From positions 248,001 to 312,000 of the forward strand of contig NZ_KB849625.1 of assembly GCF_000368685.1 (NCBI RefSeq): DNA of 64,000 nucleotides. Direction: 5' to 3'. Shown one piece after another: positions 8,941 through 20,968 of the stretch; the stretch's first letter is position 1, and each line of letters opens with the position of its first letter. A program made the translations under genes and the position numbers. Under the pieces are notes generated by a model, which saw only the letters and a list, made by a program, of their open reading frames with translations, was not told the DNA's origin and ran no database searches. The stretch is from Acinetobacter baylyi DSM 14961 = CIP 107474. Lineage in GTDB: Bacteria > Pseudomonadota > Gammaproteobacteria > Pseudomonadales > Moraxellaceae.

Positions 8941-10025
8941 CCGAACAACTGTCCAATCACGGAAATCATGGCAACGATGATTGCCAAAGGTAACACAATA
9001 CGTACTGCAATGCGCCAAAGGTTATAAAACAGCTCGTTACTAAAATTCATCGATTTACGCAAATGACTAATTTTCATAATCCAGCCAGCAAAGATCGCAT
9101 AAATCAGACAAAGGAGTAACCCCCACAGCATCAACAGTACAAAGAATTGCTGTTGTAAATTTGGAATCATCCAGATCAAAACAGCAACAATCAGAATCAT
9201 CCACTGTATAGGCAAAGCAATTTGGCGTTGTGCAAGTTGCTCTTTAGCCAATTGAATTAATAAAGCAGATGCCATGATCGCCGCAACAGCCCAAGTCCAC
9301 ATAGGTAAGGCATGCTGAATGCTCATAAAACCAAATGCAACCACAGCCAGAAGCTGAGCAAACCAAATTGGTAGGACTGTTGAACTTGCGTGTTGAGATT
9401 GTGAAGCGTGTTGTAAGCTGGTCTGCCAATATAAGCCCATTCCTAACCCACTCGCCACCAGAGCCAGTACAGTTGCATTGCCCCACTCTTTAAACTCGAT
9501 AGATGTCCAATGCCACGGTGTCGTTTCTGTACCGCTCACTTGGGCTAAAATCAGAGATAGAATGACGCCAATTCCTGTCATCAGTAATAAAATCTGACGA
9601 GAGACAAAAGATAAAGCAAAGGCTAAAACAGCTAGTCCAGCCAGAATAAAGCTCGGAATTACATTAAACTGGGTAAATTGCGGTAGCAATAAACTAAGAT
9701 GAGATAAAATTCCACCTGCCAAAAAGGCGATGAATGTCACGGCCATCCATCCCACCAGTCGCCATCTGGCTGATGCATCTGCATCGCGGGTTAAATGGGA
9801 TAATGCATTCAGTGCTGTTGTTTTTGAACGCCGTGCCAGTGCAATTTCCAGATAACAGATGGGCAGTGCCAAAACCACCATGCTACCTAGCCACAATAAC
9901 CAGAAATCTAACTGACGATCAATCTGAATACCCGCAGATGGCGCAAGTGTTACAATAATCACTAGGCTTAAACAAAACGCCATGAGCGGCGATAACCATC
10001 GTGATAGAGGAGAATCCTGCATCAT
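8937..10025 (-). CDS. Polytopic membrane protein, possible divergent neurotransmitter:sodium symporter (NSS) relative
   Basis: A 362-residue protein with about ten hydrophobic segments and no signal peptide. Near residues 50-110 the run LALPICYLEIALARRS, then charged residues, then WRLVGWMAVTFIAF recalls the TM2 region and following loop of NSS-family transporters (P-M-LE-A-GRR then W-LVGW). The usual NSS TM1 ion-binding motif is not evident and the protein is shorter than typical members. I therefore treat transport of an amino-acid-like solute as a guess. Its stop overlaps the start of rnfH (ATGA), so the two genes form a coupled pair. Confidence 0.5.
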   Translation of the reverse strand: MMQDSPLSRWLSPLMAFCLSLVIIVTLAPSAGIQIDRQLDFWLLWLGSMVVLALPICYLEIALARRSKTTALNALSHLTRDADASARWRLVGWMAVTFIAFLAGGILSHLSLLLPQFTQFNVIPSFILAGLAVLAFALSFVSRQILLLMTGIGVILSLILAQVSGTETTPWHWTSIEFKEWGNATVLALVASGLGMGLYWQTSLQHASQSQHASSTVLPIWFAQLLAVVAFGFMSIQHALPMWTWAVAAIMASALLIQLAKEQLAQRQIALPIQWMILIVAVLIWMIPNLQQQFFVLLMLWGLLLCLIYAIFAGWIMKISHLRKSMNFSNELFYNLWRIAVRIVLPLAIIVAMISVIGQLFG

Positions 10026-10120
10026 GCATTCCTTGAATAAAGACTGCCGATATTTTGCCTTTGTCGTGTATGAAAATCAAAGCTTCTCTAAAAATAGATG
10101 TTTTAATTAGATCTAATCAC

Positions 10121-10969
10121 TTAATACTGGTCTGCACGTGTGATCCGTTTTAATTCGGGATTGAGTGCTTCACGTGTCAGACGCGCAACATGGGTTAAAG
10201 CACGTTTTACAGGACGTCCATCCTGAAACAGGATTATTTCACCTGGCTGATAAGGCGTCCAGATTTCGTTATGCGTCAAGGGTTCAGTAGTAATCACCGC
10301 AACACGATCTTTAGCTGTCGTGACCTGGCTAAAATCGACTTCGACATCAATATCAATCAAACGCGCTGCTTTAAAAGGATATTCACGAACCAGCCAGTGT
10401 AACTTGGTGGTGGCATAACTAAATAATGCCTGTCCATTCGATAAACAGAAATTAAAGGTTCCGTATTCGGCAACACGCGGTGCAATCTGTTCTAGCGTCG
10501 CAAAAACCTGAAGTACACTCGGCTCTGTATAGCCAAAGCGTTCCACCAGTTGATCCAGCACATAACAAAATGCCCGTTCGCTGTCGGTATTACCCACAGG
10601 TACAAAACGACCTGTCAAACGCGGATCAAAACCATGTAAATCTCCATTATGTGCGAAAATCCATTGCCGCCCCCAAAGTTCACGCATGAATGGATGTGAG
10701 TTTTCCAGCGTAATTTTACCTTGCGTCGCTTTACGGATATGCGCAATCACATTACGTGATTTAATTGGAAAGTTTCTTACCAGTTCGGCAATTGGAGATT
10801 CAACAGCAGATTGATTGTCGATAAATAAACGACAGGTTTTATCTTCAAAAAAGGCGATACCAAAGCCATCTGAATGATCAGAGGTAATGCCAGCACGCTG
10901 TGAAAACCCCTTAAACGAAAAGGTGATGTCTGTCGGGGTTGCACAATTCATTCCAAGTAGCTGGCACAT
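10121..10969 (-). CDS. Class II glutamine amidotransferase (YafJ-like)
   Basis: A 282-residue Ntn-type glutaminase domain protein. The frame reaches back to a TTG at 10978, but the ATG at 10969 gives MCQLLGMN. This puts the catalytic cysteine directly after the initiator Met, as this class requires after Met removal. Further family elements are IAHIRKAT, SHPFMRELWGRQWIFAHNGDL and the GNTDSERAF segment that binds glutamine. It resembles E. coli YafJ and other GATase_6 proteins with no separate synthase domain, so the acceptor of the ammonia is unknown. It stands alone, with a gap of about 95 bases to the gene on its 3' side. Confidence 0.87.
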   Translation of the reverse strand: MCQLLGMNCATPTDITFSFKGFSQRAGITSDHSDGFGIAFFEDKTCRLFIDNQSAVESPIAELVRNFPIKSRNVIAHIRKATQGKITLENSHPFMRELWGRQWIFAHNGDLHGFDPRLTGRFVPVGNTDSERAFCYVLDQLVERFGYTEPSVLQVFATLEQIAPRVAEYGTFNFCLSNGQALFSYATTKLHWLVREYPFKAARLIDIDVEVDFSQVTTAKDRVAVITTEPLTHNEIWTPYQPGEIILFQDGRPVKRALTHVARLTREALNPELKRITRADQY

Positions 10970-11076
10970 AACAATCAAATTAAATAATTATCGAGATTCA
11001 AACACTATTTTGCATGAGAGTAGAAGGTGTTGCAAATCTCAATTTTGGCACATCTTATGCACTTTTTCTGCTAAGA

Positions 11077-11856
11077 CTAGCGCTGTACCATCTTATTCAT
11101 GACAAAAGACTTTGCAATTTTATTCACTTCCAAGAAAACAAAATAATCAAGGCAGTTAAAATCTTCATCATAAAATGCTTCTTTGGACAGCTTAGATTGC
11201 ATGGTTAAATACATCTGAAACAGTTTTGGAATACGCTCATCTTGCGGAAAACTGAATTGTGGATGAGTCGGCTCATAGGCACATTTAGAAGAAATATCAA
11301 TAGTTTGTTCTGCACTTAGGCGTTGAATCTTTTGATGCGTATGGTAGACACGTGCAGCATTATCATCTAAATGAATACTGACACAGCCCATTAAATATTT
11401 GGCTTTCATCGACCACAGCACTTTGGGTACTAGATTGAGCCATAAGGTAGAGAGCGCCTTTCCAGAGCGAAATTTTGGATGAACACAAGTACGTCCAATT
11501 TCAACAACATTAGGTAAATAAGATAGCTTATCGACTATGTCAAATTCCTGAGCACTATAACTTTGTGATAGTTCATGTCCTTGAAATAGTTTTAATCGGG
11601 TATAGGCGACAATCTCACCTGTCCATTTCTCCCTTAAAACGGCATGCTCACAGTTAAAATCATATAAATCCTGATCCAGACCATCATCAAAATGGATACC
11701 AAATTGATGGCTAAATTGTGTCGCACGAAAGCGTTGTACTTCTTGGAGCTCTCTTAAATTATCTACCCAATCGAACCTAAATTGAGTTGAGCTATTTTTT
11801 GGACGAGCAAGCGGAAAGTTTAAATTTTGACGATAGTGATTCAGTTTTTCTAGCAT
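11077..11856 (-). CDS. GNAT-family acyltransferase, OlsB/PF13444-like
   Basis: About 259 residues. The central part (RFRATQF, LFQGHELSQSYSAQEFDI, VVEIGRTCVHPKFRSGKALSTLW) follows the pattern of ornithine-lipid N-acyltransferases and related acyl-homoserine-lactone-synthase-like GNAT proteins. OlsB-type enzymes transfer a 3-hydroxyacyl chain from ACP to ornithine; no olsA is beside it, so the substrate is inferred only loosely. The ATG at 11856, preceded by GGTGAC, is preferred over the ORF extension to 11919. It lies downstream of argB, but a strong terminator separates the two. Confidence 0.7.
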   Translation of the reverse strand: MLEKLNHYRQNLNFPLARPKNSSTQFRFDWVDNLRELQEVQRFRATQFSHQFGIHFDDGLDQDLYDFNCEHAVLREKWTGEIVAYTRLKLFQGHELSQSYSAQEFDIVDKLSYLPNVVEIGRTCVHPKFRSGKALSTLWLNLVPKVLWSMKAKYLMGCVSIHLDDNAARVYHTHQKIQRLSAEQTIDISSKCAYEPTHPQFSFPQDERIPKLFQMYLTMQSKLSKEAFYDEDFNCLDYFVFLEVNKIAKSFVMNKMVQR

Positions 11857-11933
11857 AATGTCACCACTGAGTTTTTCTCTGCTTACACTAAAACACACAG
11901 ATGACAAAATAATGACCAATAATTATTGCCAAA

Positions 11934-11960
11934 AAAAAGATCACATTCCGTGATCTTTTT
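11934..11960 (-). terminator. Terminator of argB
   Basis: An 11-bp perfect stem AAAAAGATCAC/GTGATCTTTTT (11934-11944 with 11950-11960) has a 5-base loop and is followed by a run of T on the minus strand. It lies 20 bases past the argB stop and upstream of the OlsB-like gene. Confidence 0.85.
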
Positions 11961-11982
11961 GATATATGTAGCGGATATACGT

Positions 11983-14329
<2,347 letters not shown>

Positions 14330-14475
14330 AAGTAAATTCTTCTTATGCCTATATTAGCAAAATAATAAAAATTGAAATAAGTACATGAAAACGCTTGAGG
14401 TAAAGTGGAAGGGAAATATTGCAAAACACAATCAAACATTTTTAATATAATTTTTTGTAACATTCAATTACTAAT

Positions 14476-14507
14476 AAATAAATGTCTGTTAACACAGACA
14501 TTTATTT
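14476..14507 (-). terminator. Terminator of dut
   Basis: A 13-bp perfect stem (14476-14488 with 14495-14507) whose core is AATGTCTG/CAGACATT has a 6-base loop and is flanked by A/T. It sits 14 bases past the dut stop, before algC. Confidence 0.8.
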
Positions 14508-14520
14508 TCAACAATTTGGC

Positions 14521-14973
14521 TTATTTCTGACCTGTGTGACCAAAGCCACCCGCACCACGATCGGTTGCTACAAATTCTTCAACCTGCTCAAATTCAGCCT
14601 GAATTACTGGAACCAGAACATACTGCGCTAAACGCTCACCTGGTTCCAGAGTAAAGGTGTTTTGACCACGATTCCAAACTGAAATCATCAGTTCACCCTG
14701 ATAATCTGAATCAATTAATCCCACCAGATTGCCTAAAACAATACCATGCTTATGACCTAAACCTGAACGCGGCAAAATCAAACCAGCAAAGTTAGTATCA
14801 TGAATATAAATCGCCATGCCTGTTTTGATTAAAACAGTTTGACCTGGTTCAATCTGAATGGCCTCATCCAGACAAGCACGAAGGTCTAGACCCGCAGAAC
14901 CCGTAGTGGCATAAGAAGGCAAAGGCCATTCCTGACCTAAACGCTGATCTAAAATTTTAACTTGGACTTTCAT
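14521..14973 (-). CDS. dut: Deoxyuridine 5'-triphosphate nucleotidohydrolase (dUTPase)
   Basis: A 150-residue homotrimeric dUTPase that makes dUMP and keeps uracil out of DNA. The five family motifs are visible: [49 protein letters not shown] and the C-terminal [10 protein letters not shown] arm, which closes over the substrate. The ATG at 14973 with AGGAAC upstream is preferred over the longer frame to 14997. The start is 24 bases after the rep stop, which suggests one transcript. Confidence 0.97.
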   Translation of the reverse strand: MKVQVKILDQRLGQEWPLPSYATTGSAGLDLRACLDEAIQIEPGQTVLIKTGMAIYIHDTNFAGLILPRSGLGHKHGIVLGNLVGLIDSDYQGELMISVWNRGQNTFTLEPGERLAQYVLVPVIQAEFEQVEEFVATDRGAGGFGHTGQK

Positions 14974-14997
14974 TACAGTTCCTAATTGGTTTATCAA

Positions 14998-17037
14998 TTA
15001 TTTCTTTAATAACGCTTTTAAATTGGCTAAATACTGCTGAGCCTGCTCTTTCGGATCAACATTGCCTGCCAGCTTTTTCTTACGACCTAGCCATTCCAGC
15101 TCATCTTGAGGCAATTCATCCAGAAAGCGGCTTGGTGTCATTTGTTTCATTTGTCCGCCATTTTTACGTTGCTCGGCAAGCGTTAGAGTCAAGCCTTGAC
15201 GCGCACGGGTAATTCCCACGTACATCAAGCGACGCTCTTCTTCAATCGTATCTGCTGCAATTGAGTTTTTGTGTGGCAACAACTCTTCCTCAAGCCCCAT
15301 AATATAAACAAATGGAAACTCTAGACCTTTAGCTGCATGCAAAGTTAAAAGATTGACCTTATCGGTATCTTCTTCTTCCTGCTGTTGTTCCAGCATATCG
15401 AGCAAAACCAGCTTACGAATCACACTTTCAATATTTTTCTCATCGACATCTTCGGTACGATTTAACAGGTTTTGGATGCTGCTAAATAAACTCTCGATAT
15501 TATCGAGCTTGGTTTTTTCTTGCGCAGGGGTTGCTGCCTGCTCACGGATATAATCAATATAGCCCGCTTCATTCATCATCTGACGCACCTTAGGCACAGG
15601 CTCGTCATCATCTAATAATTCACGGGTAAATGTGGTAATAAAATCTGCAAATTCATGTAATTGAGATGCAGCTTTTTTCGGAATCACCATACTCAAACGC
15701 TGGTCAGCGGCAGCAGCCAATAAAGATAAATGATTTTCTTGAGAAAATAGTCCAAGCTTTTCCAGTGTCACAGGTCCAATCGCGCGTTTAGGCGTATTAA
15801 TAATACGCAAAAAAGCACTATCATCTTCTGGGTTAATAATCAAACGCAAATAACTCATAACGTCTTTGATTTCAGCCCGCGCAAAAAATGATTGTCCACC
15901 CGAAAGCTTATAAGGAATCTGCATCTGACGTAGCTGGGTTTCTAAAACTCGTGCCTGAAAGTTACCGCGATACAGTACTGCATAATCCTTCCAGTTTTTT
16001 CCATTCATCAGCTTATGAGTCATCAAATCCTTGACCACACGTTCAGACTCATCATCATCATTACGACAGGTAATAATCCGAATCACTTCACCATGCCCTT
16101 TGTCACTCCACAGCTTTTTATCAAAAATATGTGGATTGTTTTCAATAACGGCGTTGGCTGCTTTCAAAATTCGACTGGTCGAACGATAATTCTGTTCAAG
16201 CTTAATGACTTTTAAATTTGGAAAATCTTCTTTCAATAGCGCCATGTTTTCTGGTTTAGCACCACGCCAAGCGTAAATCGACTGGTCATCATCGCCTACC
16301 GCAGTAAACTGCCCCATCACCCCAACCAAGAGCTTAACTAAAATATACTGTGCTGTATTGGTGTCTTGATATTCATCCACCAATAAATAACGAGTACGGT
16401 TTTGCCACTTGTCACGTACTTCAGCATTTTCCTGAAGCAGCCGTGTAGGTAATACAATCAGGTCGTCAAAATCGACTGCATTGTAGGCACGCAAATTACG
16501 CTCATAGAGTTGATAGAGGTGTGCAAACTGAACGTCTTCAACGGTTTCACATGTTGAATGTGCTTGTTCGGGCACAATCAGATCATTTTTCCAGTCTGAA
16601 ATCTTTTTCATGGCTTTGGCAATCAATTCTTTGCTTTCTGCACCTGAAAGATTGTCACGTTGCATCAAGTCCATCAGGATGCGTTTGCAGTCATCCGAAT
16701 CCAAAATTGAAAAATTATTTTTCAGGGGTGTATGTTTAAGCTCTAATCTTAATAAATTCAGACCAAAGGTATGAAACGTTGAAACAGATAAACCTTTTGC
16801 ATCTTCACGCGAAAGTAACTTAGCTACACGTTCTTTCATCTCACGTGCAGCTTTGTTGGTAAAGGTCATCGCGGTAATACGATGCGCAGGAATACGACAT
16901 TGCTTGACTAAATATGCAATTTTTTGCGTGATAACGGAAGTTTTGCCTGAACCTGCTCCTGCAAGCACTAACAACGGTCCTTGAGTATATTTCATGGCTT
17001 CTTGTTGTTTGTCATTTAAATGACTGGCTGCAGACAT
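14998..17037 (-). CDS. rep: ATP-dependent DNA helicase Rep
   Basis: A 679-residue superfamily 1A helicase. Motifs in order: Q motif LNDKQQEAM, Walker A LAGAGSGKTSV, Ia MTFTNKAAREMKERV, II LLVDEYQDTN, III AVGDDDQSIYAWRGA, IV EQNYRST, V LTLHAAKGLEFPFVYI and VI EERRLMYVGITRAR. The N-terminal sequence (about 65 residues) is closer to Rep than to UvrD or PcrA. Rep clears proteins ahead of the replication fork. The ATG at 17037 has AGAGGAA upstream; the frame extends to 17076 without support. It is followed closely by dut. Confidence 0.92.
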   Translation of the reverse strand: MSAASHLNDKQQEAMKYTQGPLLVLAGAGSGKTSVITQKIAYLVKQCRIPAHRITAMTFTNKAAREMKERVAKLLSREDAKGLSVSTFHTFGLNLLRLELKHTPLKNNFSILDSDDCKRILMDLMQRDNLSGAESKELIAKAMKKISDWKNDLIVPEQAHSTCETVEDVQFAHLYQLYERNLRAYNAVDFDDLIVLPTRLLQENAEVRDKWQNRTRYLLVDEYQDTNTAQYILVKLLVGVMGQFTAVGDDDQSIYAWRGAKPENMALLKEDFPNLKVIKLEQNYRSTSRILKAANAVIENNPHIFDKKLWSDKGHGEVIRIITCRNDDDESERVVKDLMTHKLMNGKNWKDYAVLYRGNFQARVLETQLRQMQIPYKLSGGQSFFARAEIKDVMSYLRLIINPEDDSAFLRIINTPKRAIGPVTLEKLGLFSQENHLSLLAAAADQRLSMVIPKKAASQLHEFADFITTFTRELLDDDEPVPKVRQMMNEAGYIDYIREQAATPAQEKTKLDNIESLFSSIQNLLNRTEDVDEKNIESVIRKLVLLDMLEQQQEEEDTDKVNLLTLHAAKGLEFPFVYIMGLEEELLPHKNSIAADTIEEERRLMYVGITRARQGLTLTLAEQRKNGGQMKQMTPSRFLDELPQDELEWLGRKKKLAGNVDPKEQAQQYLANLKALLKK

Positions 17038-17120
17038 AAGTATTCCTCTGATTGATCCGAGCATGATTATAGACATCTAACAGCAAGATGACTAATCGAA
17101 AACAAGGGATTTTACTCATA

Positions 17121-17145
17121 AAAAAACCACCCGAAGGTGGTTTTT
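17121..17145 (-). terminator. Terminator of the OmpA-family lipoprotein gene
   Basis: The hairpin AAAAACCACC-CGAA-GGTGGTTTTT at 17121-17145 has a stable GNRA-type loop on one strand and T runs on both sides. It lies just past the lipoprotein stop and before rep. Confidence 0.85.
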
Positions 17146-17162
17146 GTAAATTCACGCGACGC

Positions 17163-17816
17163 TTATTGACGTTCGTAAATGCTAATCTCAACACGACGGT
17201 TTTGTTCACGACCCTGTGCTGTTGCATTTGAAGCAATTGGATTTGACGAACCGTAACCTTGGGCATTGATACGACTAGAAGAAACACCCTGTCCACTCAA
17301 GTAGTTTGCAACTGATTGCGCACGAGCTTGAGAAAGTGGAATATTAATTGAATCGTTACCAGTATTATCGGTATAACCTGTAACCAAAATCGCGCTCTTA
17401 TTATCTTCAGCCAAAGTTTGTGCAACCTTGTTTAAAGTAGAATAGAAGTTTGGTTTGATATTCGATTTGTTGGTATCAAACGTAATGTTACCTGGCATCA
17501 CCAAACCAACAGAACCATCTGGGTTACGGTTGACTTCTACACCAGTACCTGCCATTTGTTGACGTAATTTTTTCTCTTTCTGGTCAAGATACAAACCACT
17601 TGCACCACCAAGAATCGCACCAATTGCTGCGGCACGGTTATTTTGACGGCTAGAGTTTGCGCTAGACTTAGAGATACCATAACCCGCTGCTGCACCAATA
17701 AGTGTACCTAGAGCGGCTTTATCATACTCTACGCCACCCAAGTTGTTACCTGTTGTTTGGCAACCTGCAAGTGCTACCGCCGCCCCGACTACTGTTGTAA
17801 TGACTAGTGCACGCAT
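17163..17816 (-). CDS. OmpA-family lipoprotein with glycine-zipper region
   Basis: A 217-residue lipoprotein. The signal peptide ends VALAGC with the lipidated Cys near residue 19. It is followed by a Gly/Ala-rich glycine-zipper segment (about residues 36-80, GTLIGAAAGYG and AIGAILGGASG). The C-terminal OmpA-like domain has GYTDNTG, N-LS-ARAQSVANYL and QGREQNRRVEI, the residues that hold the peptidoglycan diaminopimelate. It resembles YiaD and links outer membrane to peptidoglycan. GAGGAGG precedes the start. It is a single-gene unit, with about 250 bases separating it from the divergent acyltransferase gene. Confidence 0.9.
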   Translation of the reverse strand: MRALVITTVVGAAVALAGCQTTGNNLGGVEYDKAALGTLIGAAAGYGISKSSANSSRQNNRAAAIGAILGGASGLYLDQKEKKLRQQMAGTGVEVNRNPDGSVGLVMPGNITFDTNKSNIKPNFYSTLNKVAQTLAEDNKSAILVTGYTDNTGNDSINIPLSQARAQSVANYLSGQGVSSSRINAQGYGSSNPIASNATAQGREQNRRVEISIYERQ

Positions 17817-18066
17817 TGCATGCCTCCTCGTTTGTGTCTTTGTTGTCTATGATGAAAATGATGAAAGAAAAAAATAACTTAGACCATTGATTTTTTGTTA
17901 AGAATATCGATTTTAGTTACATTTTGTAATATTTAACGACTATACAATTGTGCAGTTCATCACATTTTATTCATTGTTTGATCAGATGACTTTTTTATTT
18001 GCAAAACACCGTCTATATTGATGACACCCTTATACCATCTCAAGATTCGATAGTCAGGACTTTTTT

Positions 18067-18993
18067 ATGTCTACGCAAGCGAATAAGCAATCGGCGCTAA
18101 AAAAAATTACACGCGGACTGACTGTGGGCAGTGTGATTACAGGAAGTACATTTTTACATGGCCCTCCTGTTTTAGCTCTCGGCTTAACCAAACTTTTTAA
18201 AAAATCTCGTAAAGTCGATCAAACAAATATTCAGATCACCAATAGTTGGTTAAATGTCAATAACTGGTTAATCGACCATGTTTTACCTCATTTGGAATGG
18301 GATATCAGTATTGATGAACAGCTCGATTTAAGTATGCAAGGTCGTTATCTCATGACCTGTAACCATCAGAGCTGGGTAGATACCACGGTCAATCAATATT
18401 TTGGACTCACCCGTATGCCATTGACCCGCTTTTTTACTAAGTGGGAACTGATCTTTATTCCTTTTGTAGGACAAGCCTTTAAAATTCTGGGTTTCCCCAT
18501 GATGAAACGGCATACCAAAGCACAAATTGAAAAAAATCCTGAACTTAAAACCCGGGACATGATTGAGGCACGTAAAGCCTGTGAGCAACTGTTAAGTCAG
18601 CCATTTACCTTACTCAATTATCTGGAAGGAACACGTTTCACTCAGGAAAAACATGATCAGCAAGCCTCGCCTTATCAGCATTTACTTAAACCTAAAGCGG
18701 GTGGCTTAGCACTCGCCCTTAATATTTTGGGTGACAAGATTGATGCTCTGGTGGATATGACTATTGTTTATCCAGATGGAAGTCCAGGTTATGGAGATTT
18801 CTGGTTAGGAGATGTATCAAAAATTGCGGTTAACCTGCGTAAAATTGATATTCCTGACTGGGTCTTAGGTGGCAATTACGAAGATGACGAAGAGTATCGT
18901 AAACGCTTCCAAGCTTGGGTCGATCAACTCTGGCTTGAAAAAGATCAACTCATCGGGCAAATGAAAGCCAAATACGCCGTTTCATCCTCTTAA
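18067..18993 (+). CDS. Lysophospholipid acyltransferase family protein (YihG-like)
   Basis: A 308-residue membrane-associated acyltransferase of the PlsC superfamily. The catalytic HX4D motif is NHQSWVDT (about residues 98-105), followed by the acceptor-binding block YLEGTRFT near residue 190. The N-terminal hydrophobic stretch anchors it to the inner membrane. It resembles E. coli YihG, which acylates lysophosphatidic acid at position 2, and is probably an additional enzyme next to a main PlsC elsewhere. AGGAC lies before the ATG. The next gene starts 16 bases after its stop. Confidence 0.85.
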   Translation: MSTQANKQSALKKITRGLTVGSVITGSTFLHGPPVLALGLTKLFKKSRKVDQTNIQITNSWLNVNNWLIDHVLPHLEWDISIDEQLDLSMQGRYLMTCNHQSWVDTTVNQYFGLTRMPLTRFFTKWELIFIPFVGQAFKILGFPMMKRHTKAQIEKNPELKTRDMIEARKACEQLLSQPFTLLNYLEGTRFTQEKHDQQASPYQHLLKPKAGGLALALNILGDKIDALVDMTIVYPDGSPGYGDFWLGDVSKIAVNLRKIDIPDWVLGGNYEDDEEYRKRFQAWVDQLWLEKDQLIGQMKAKYAVSSS

Positions 18994-19009
18994 GTTAGCC
19001 ATTTTAACT

Positions 19010-20056
19010 ATGCAGAACAGTTCAAAAAATCAGACTAAATATCATCACCTGGATCCAAATAGCTTGTCATTCAAGCTATTTTTGATCTATGACATTTTTA
19101 TGGTCTTTATTATTATCTTTAACCTGTTCTGCTTATGTGCCAACTTTTTTTTGATGAGCAACATAGGCAGTTGGTTCTTTGATCATATCCGCCTAAATTT
19201 TGTCTTGGAGTTTTATAAAACCCATCTTCATCCTTGGGTAATTACGACAGAAGCATGGTTTATTGGCTTTTTGATTGTTGAACTTTTGGTTCGCTGGGCA
19301 ATTTCAGTTGTATACAAACATCATCAGCGTTGGTTCTTTTTCCCATTTATTCATTGGTATGAAATATTAGCGATTATTCCACACTTGCGTTTTTTGCGAT
19401 TATTTCGTGCAGGAATTGTGGCATACCGCTTATACGAGATGGGATATAAAATCATTCCCGCCTCATGGCTACAGCGTGGTCGTTTTTATTACCAAGTGAT
19501 TATGGAAGAATTGTCCGACCGTGTTGTGATCACAGTGATTGATGGTATCAAACATGAACTTCAAACCAGTTCGACCCATAAAAAGATTTTGCATGACCTG
19601 GTTGATCATCACCGCAGCTTATTTGCGACAACGCTTGCCGAAATTTTGCAGGAAACACTGGCCACAGAACTTAAAGCTCAACAACCCATCATGTCTCAGC
19701 GTGTAGGTGAAATCGTCAATCAGGCAATTGAGGATACACCAGAGCTCACCCAGTTATTGCGTTTGATTCCGATTGTTGGTGGGCGTATAGAATCTCAAAT
19801 ACAGAGCATCGGTCAACGTCTGGGAGAAAATATTACCTCAGGACTGATTGATCCCTTTATTCAAGGCTCTGACACTGCACCTAATACAAATTATCAATTG
19901 ATTGCGCAGCGTGTAAGCGAATTAAATATCGATAATCAACATCTCGAACAATTGGTTGAATCCATTGTCTTTGAAAGTATCGAAGCAATTCGCAAACAAG
20001 TGAAAATTAAACAGTGGCAAGAGATATTAAAACAACAAGATCAAGCTAAAGAATAA
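19010..20056 (+). CDS. Membrane protein with a voltage-sensor-like segment, function unknown
   Basis: A 348-residue protein. The first 150 residues hold two or three hydrophobic segments (about 23-52 and 82-102) and then LRFLRLFRAGIVAYRLYE, with arginine at every third position. This pattern is typical of S4 helices in voltage-gated ion channels. No pore helix or selectivity filter follows. The C-terminal 200 residues are soluble and helical (VIMEELSDRVVITVIDGIKHEL and later IPIVGGRIESQI). I do not recognise the family and do not assign a function. It follows the acyltransferase by 16 bases and probably shares its transcript. Confidence 0.6.
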   Translation: MQNSSKNQTKYHHLDPNSLSFKLFLIYDIFMVFIIIFNLFCLCANFFLMSNIGSWFFDHIRLNFVLEFYKTHLHPWVITTEAWFIGFLIVELLVRWAISVVYKHHQRWFFFPFIHWYEILAIIPHLRFLRLFRAGIVAYRLYEMGYKIIPASWLQRGRFYYQVIMEELSDRVVITVIDGIKHELQTSSTHKKILHDLVDHHRSLFATTLAEILQETLATELKAQQPIMSQRVGEIVNQAIEDTPELTQLLRLIPIVGGRIESQIQSIGQRLGENITSGLIDPFIQGSDTAPNTNYQLIAQRVSELNIDNQHLEQLVESIVFESIEAIRKQVKIKQWQEILKQQDQAKE

Positions 20057-20179
20057 GCATATCGACTTTTTTTTAGGTTTTTACCTAGAGAATTCAGTTA
20101 ATTTGTTCTAGCATCTGGTCTATTTACTCAATATAACTTCAACGTCCAACAACCCGTCAGAAGTTCTTAAGGAATAATT

Positions 20180-20902
20180 ATGGCTGATATACGGATTACA
20201 GGCAGAATGGTTAATTTTACCCGATTAACCTTCGATACCAATGATCATGATGCCATCCGACAACAACTTACTTCTATTTTAAATGAAGGCTCGTATCAAG
20301 GTACAGTCGTCATTCTCGATAGTACAGTCGAGCAAGAATTAATTGCATTGATTCAATTGCTGATCAGTCTTGGCTTACAACCTATGGCTGTCATTGACGG
20401 TATTTTGAGTGACGAAGCAAAAGCGATTCAGTTTCCGGTGTTGCCAGCAGATCAGCCTCTACAACGTATCAAGGCATCCAAAGAAGAAATTACCGTCATT
20501 GCTACACCTAAAGCAGCAGATACAACTCCTGAAACAAAAACACCCATAACAAAAACAGCGATTGCACACAAAACCTCATACCATGATGAAATTTTGCGTA
20601 CAGGACAATGCTTGGTGCAGGATCATGGCGATATTATTTTAAATGCTGGCATGAACAGTGGTTCTGAAGTAATTGCATCAGGTAATATTCATATTTATGG
20701 TAATGTTCGTGGTCGAATTATCGCTGGTGCTGGTGGTAATCCCTCTGCACGTATTTTCTGTCATGCACTGGAAGCTGAACTTGTTTCAATTGCTGGGACG
20801 TATTGTGTTGCAGAAGACATACCAAAAGATGTATTAAAGAAGTCTGTACATATTTATCTAAATGATAACCAAGAACTTGAATTTCGGGCGTTGGAATTTT
20901 AA
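20180..20902 (+). CDS. minC: Septum-site determining protein MinC
   Basis: A 240-residue inhibitor of FtsZ assembly. The N-terminal domain (about 1-110) acts on FtsZ; an Ala/Thr/Lys-rich linker follows. The C-terminal beta-helix domain (about 135-240) has the usual [29 protein letters not shown] strands and [16 protein letters not shown], which bind MinD. AAGGAA lies ahead of the ATG. It is the first gene of minCDE. A short hairpin with CCCG/CGGG lies in the gap before minD without a T tract, so it is unlikely to terminate. Confidence 0.96.
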   Translation: MADIRITGRMVNFTRLTFDTNDHDAIRQQLTSILNEGSYQGTVVILDSTVEQELIALIQLLISLGLQPMAVIDGILSDEAKAIQFPVLPADQPLQRIKASKEEITVIATPKAADTTPETKTPITKTAIAHKTSYHDEILRTGQCLVQDHGDIILNAGMNSGSEVIASGNIHIYGNVRGRIIAGAGGNPSARIFCHALEAELVSIAGTYCVAEDIPKDVLKKSVHIYLNDNQELEFRALEF

Positions 20903-20968
20903 GGTATAAATTAAGCACCTGAAAAGCCCGTAAAAAGCGGGTGTATGACCATAATAGGAGTGGATTCG

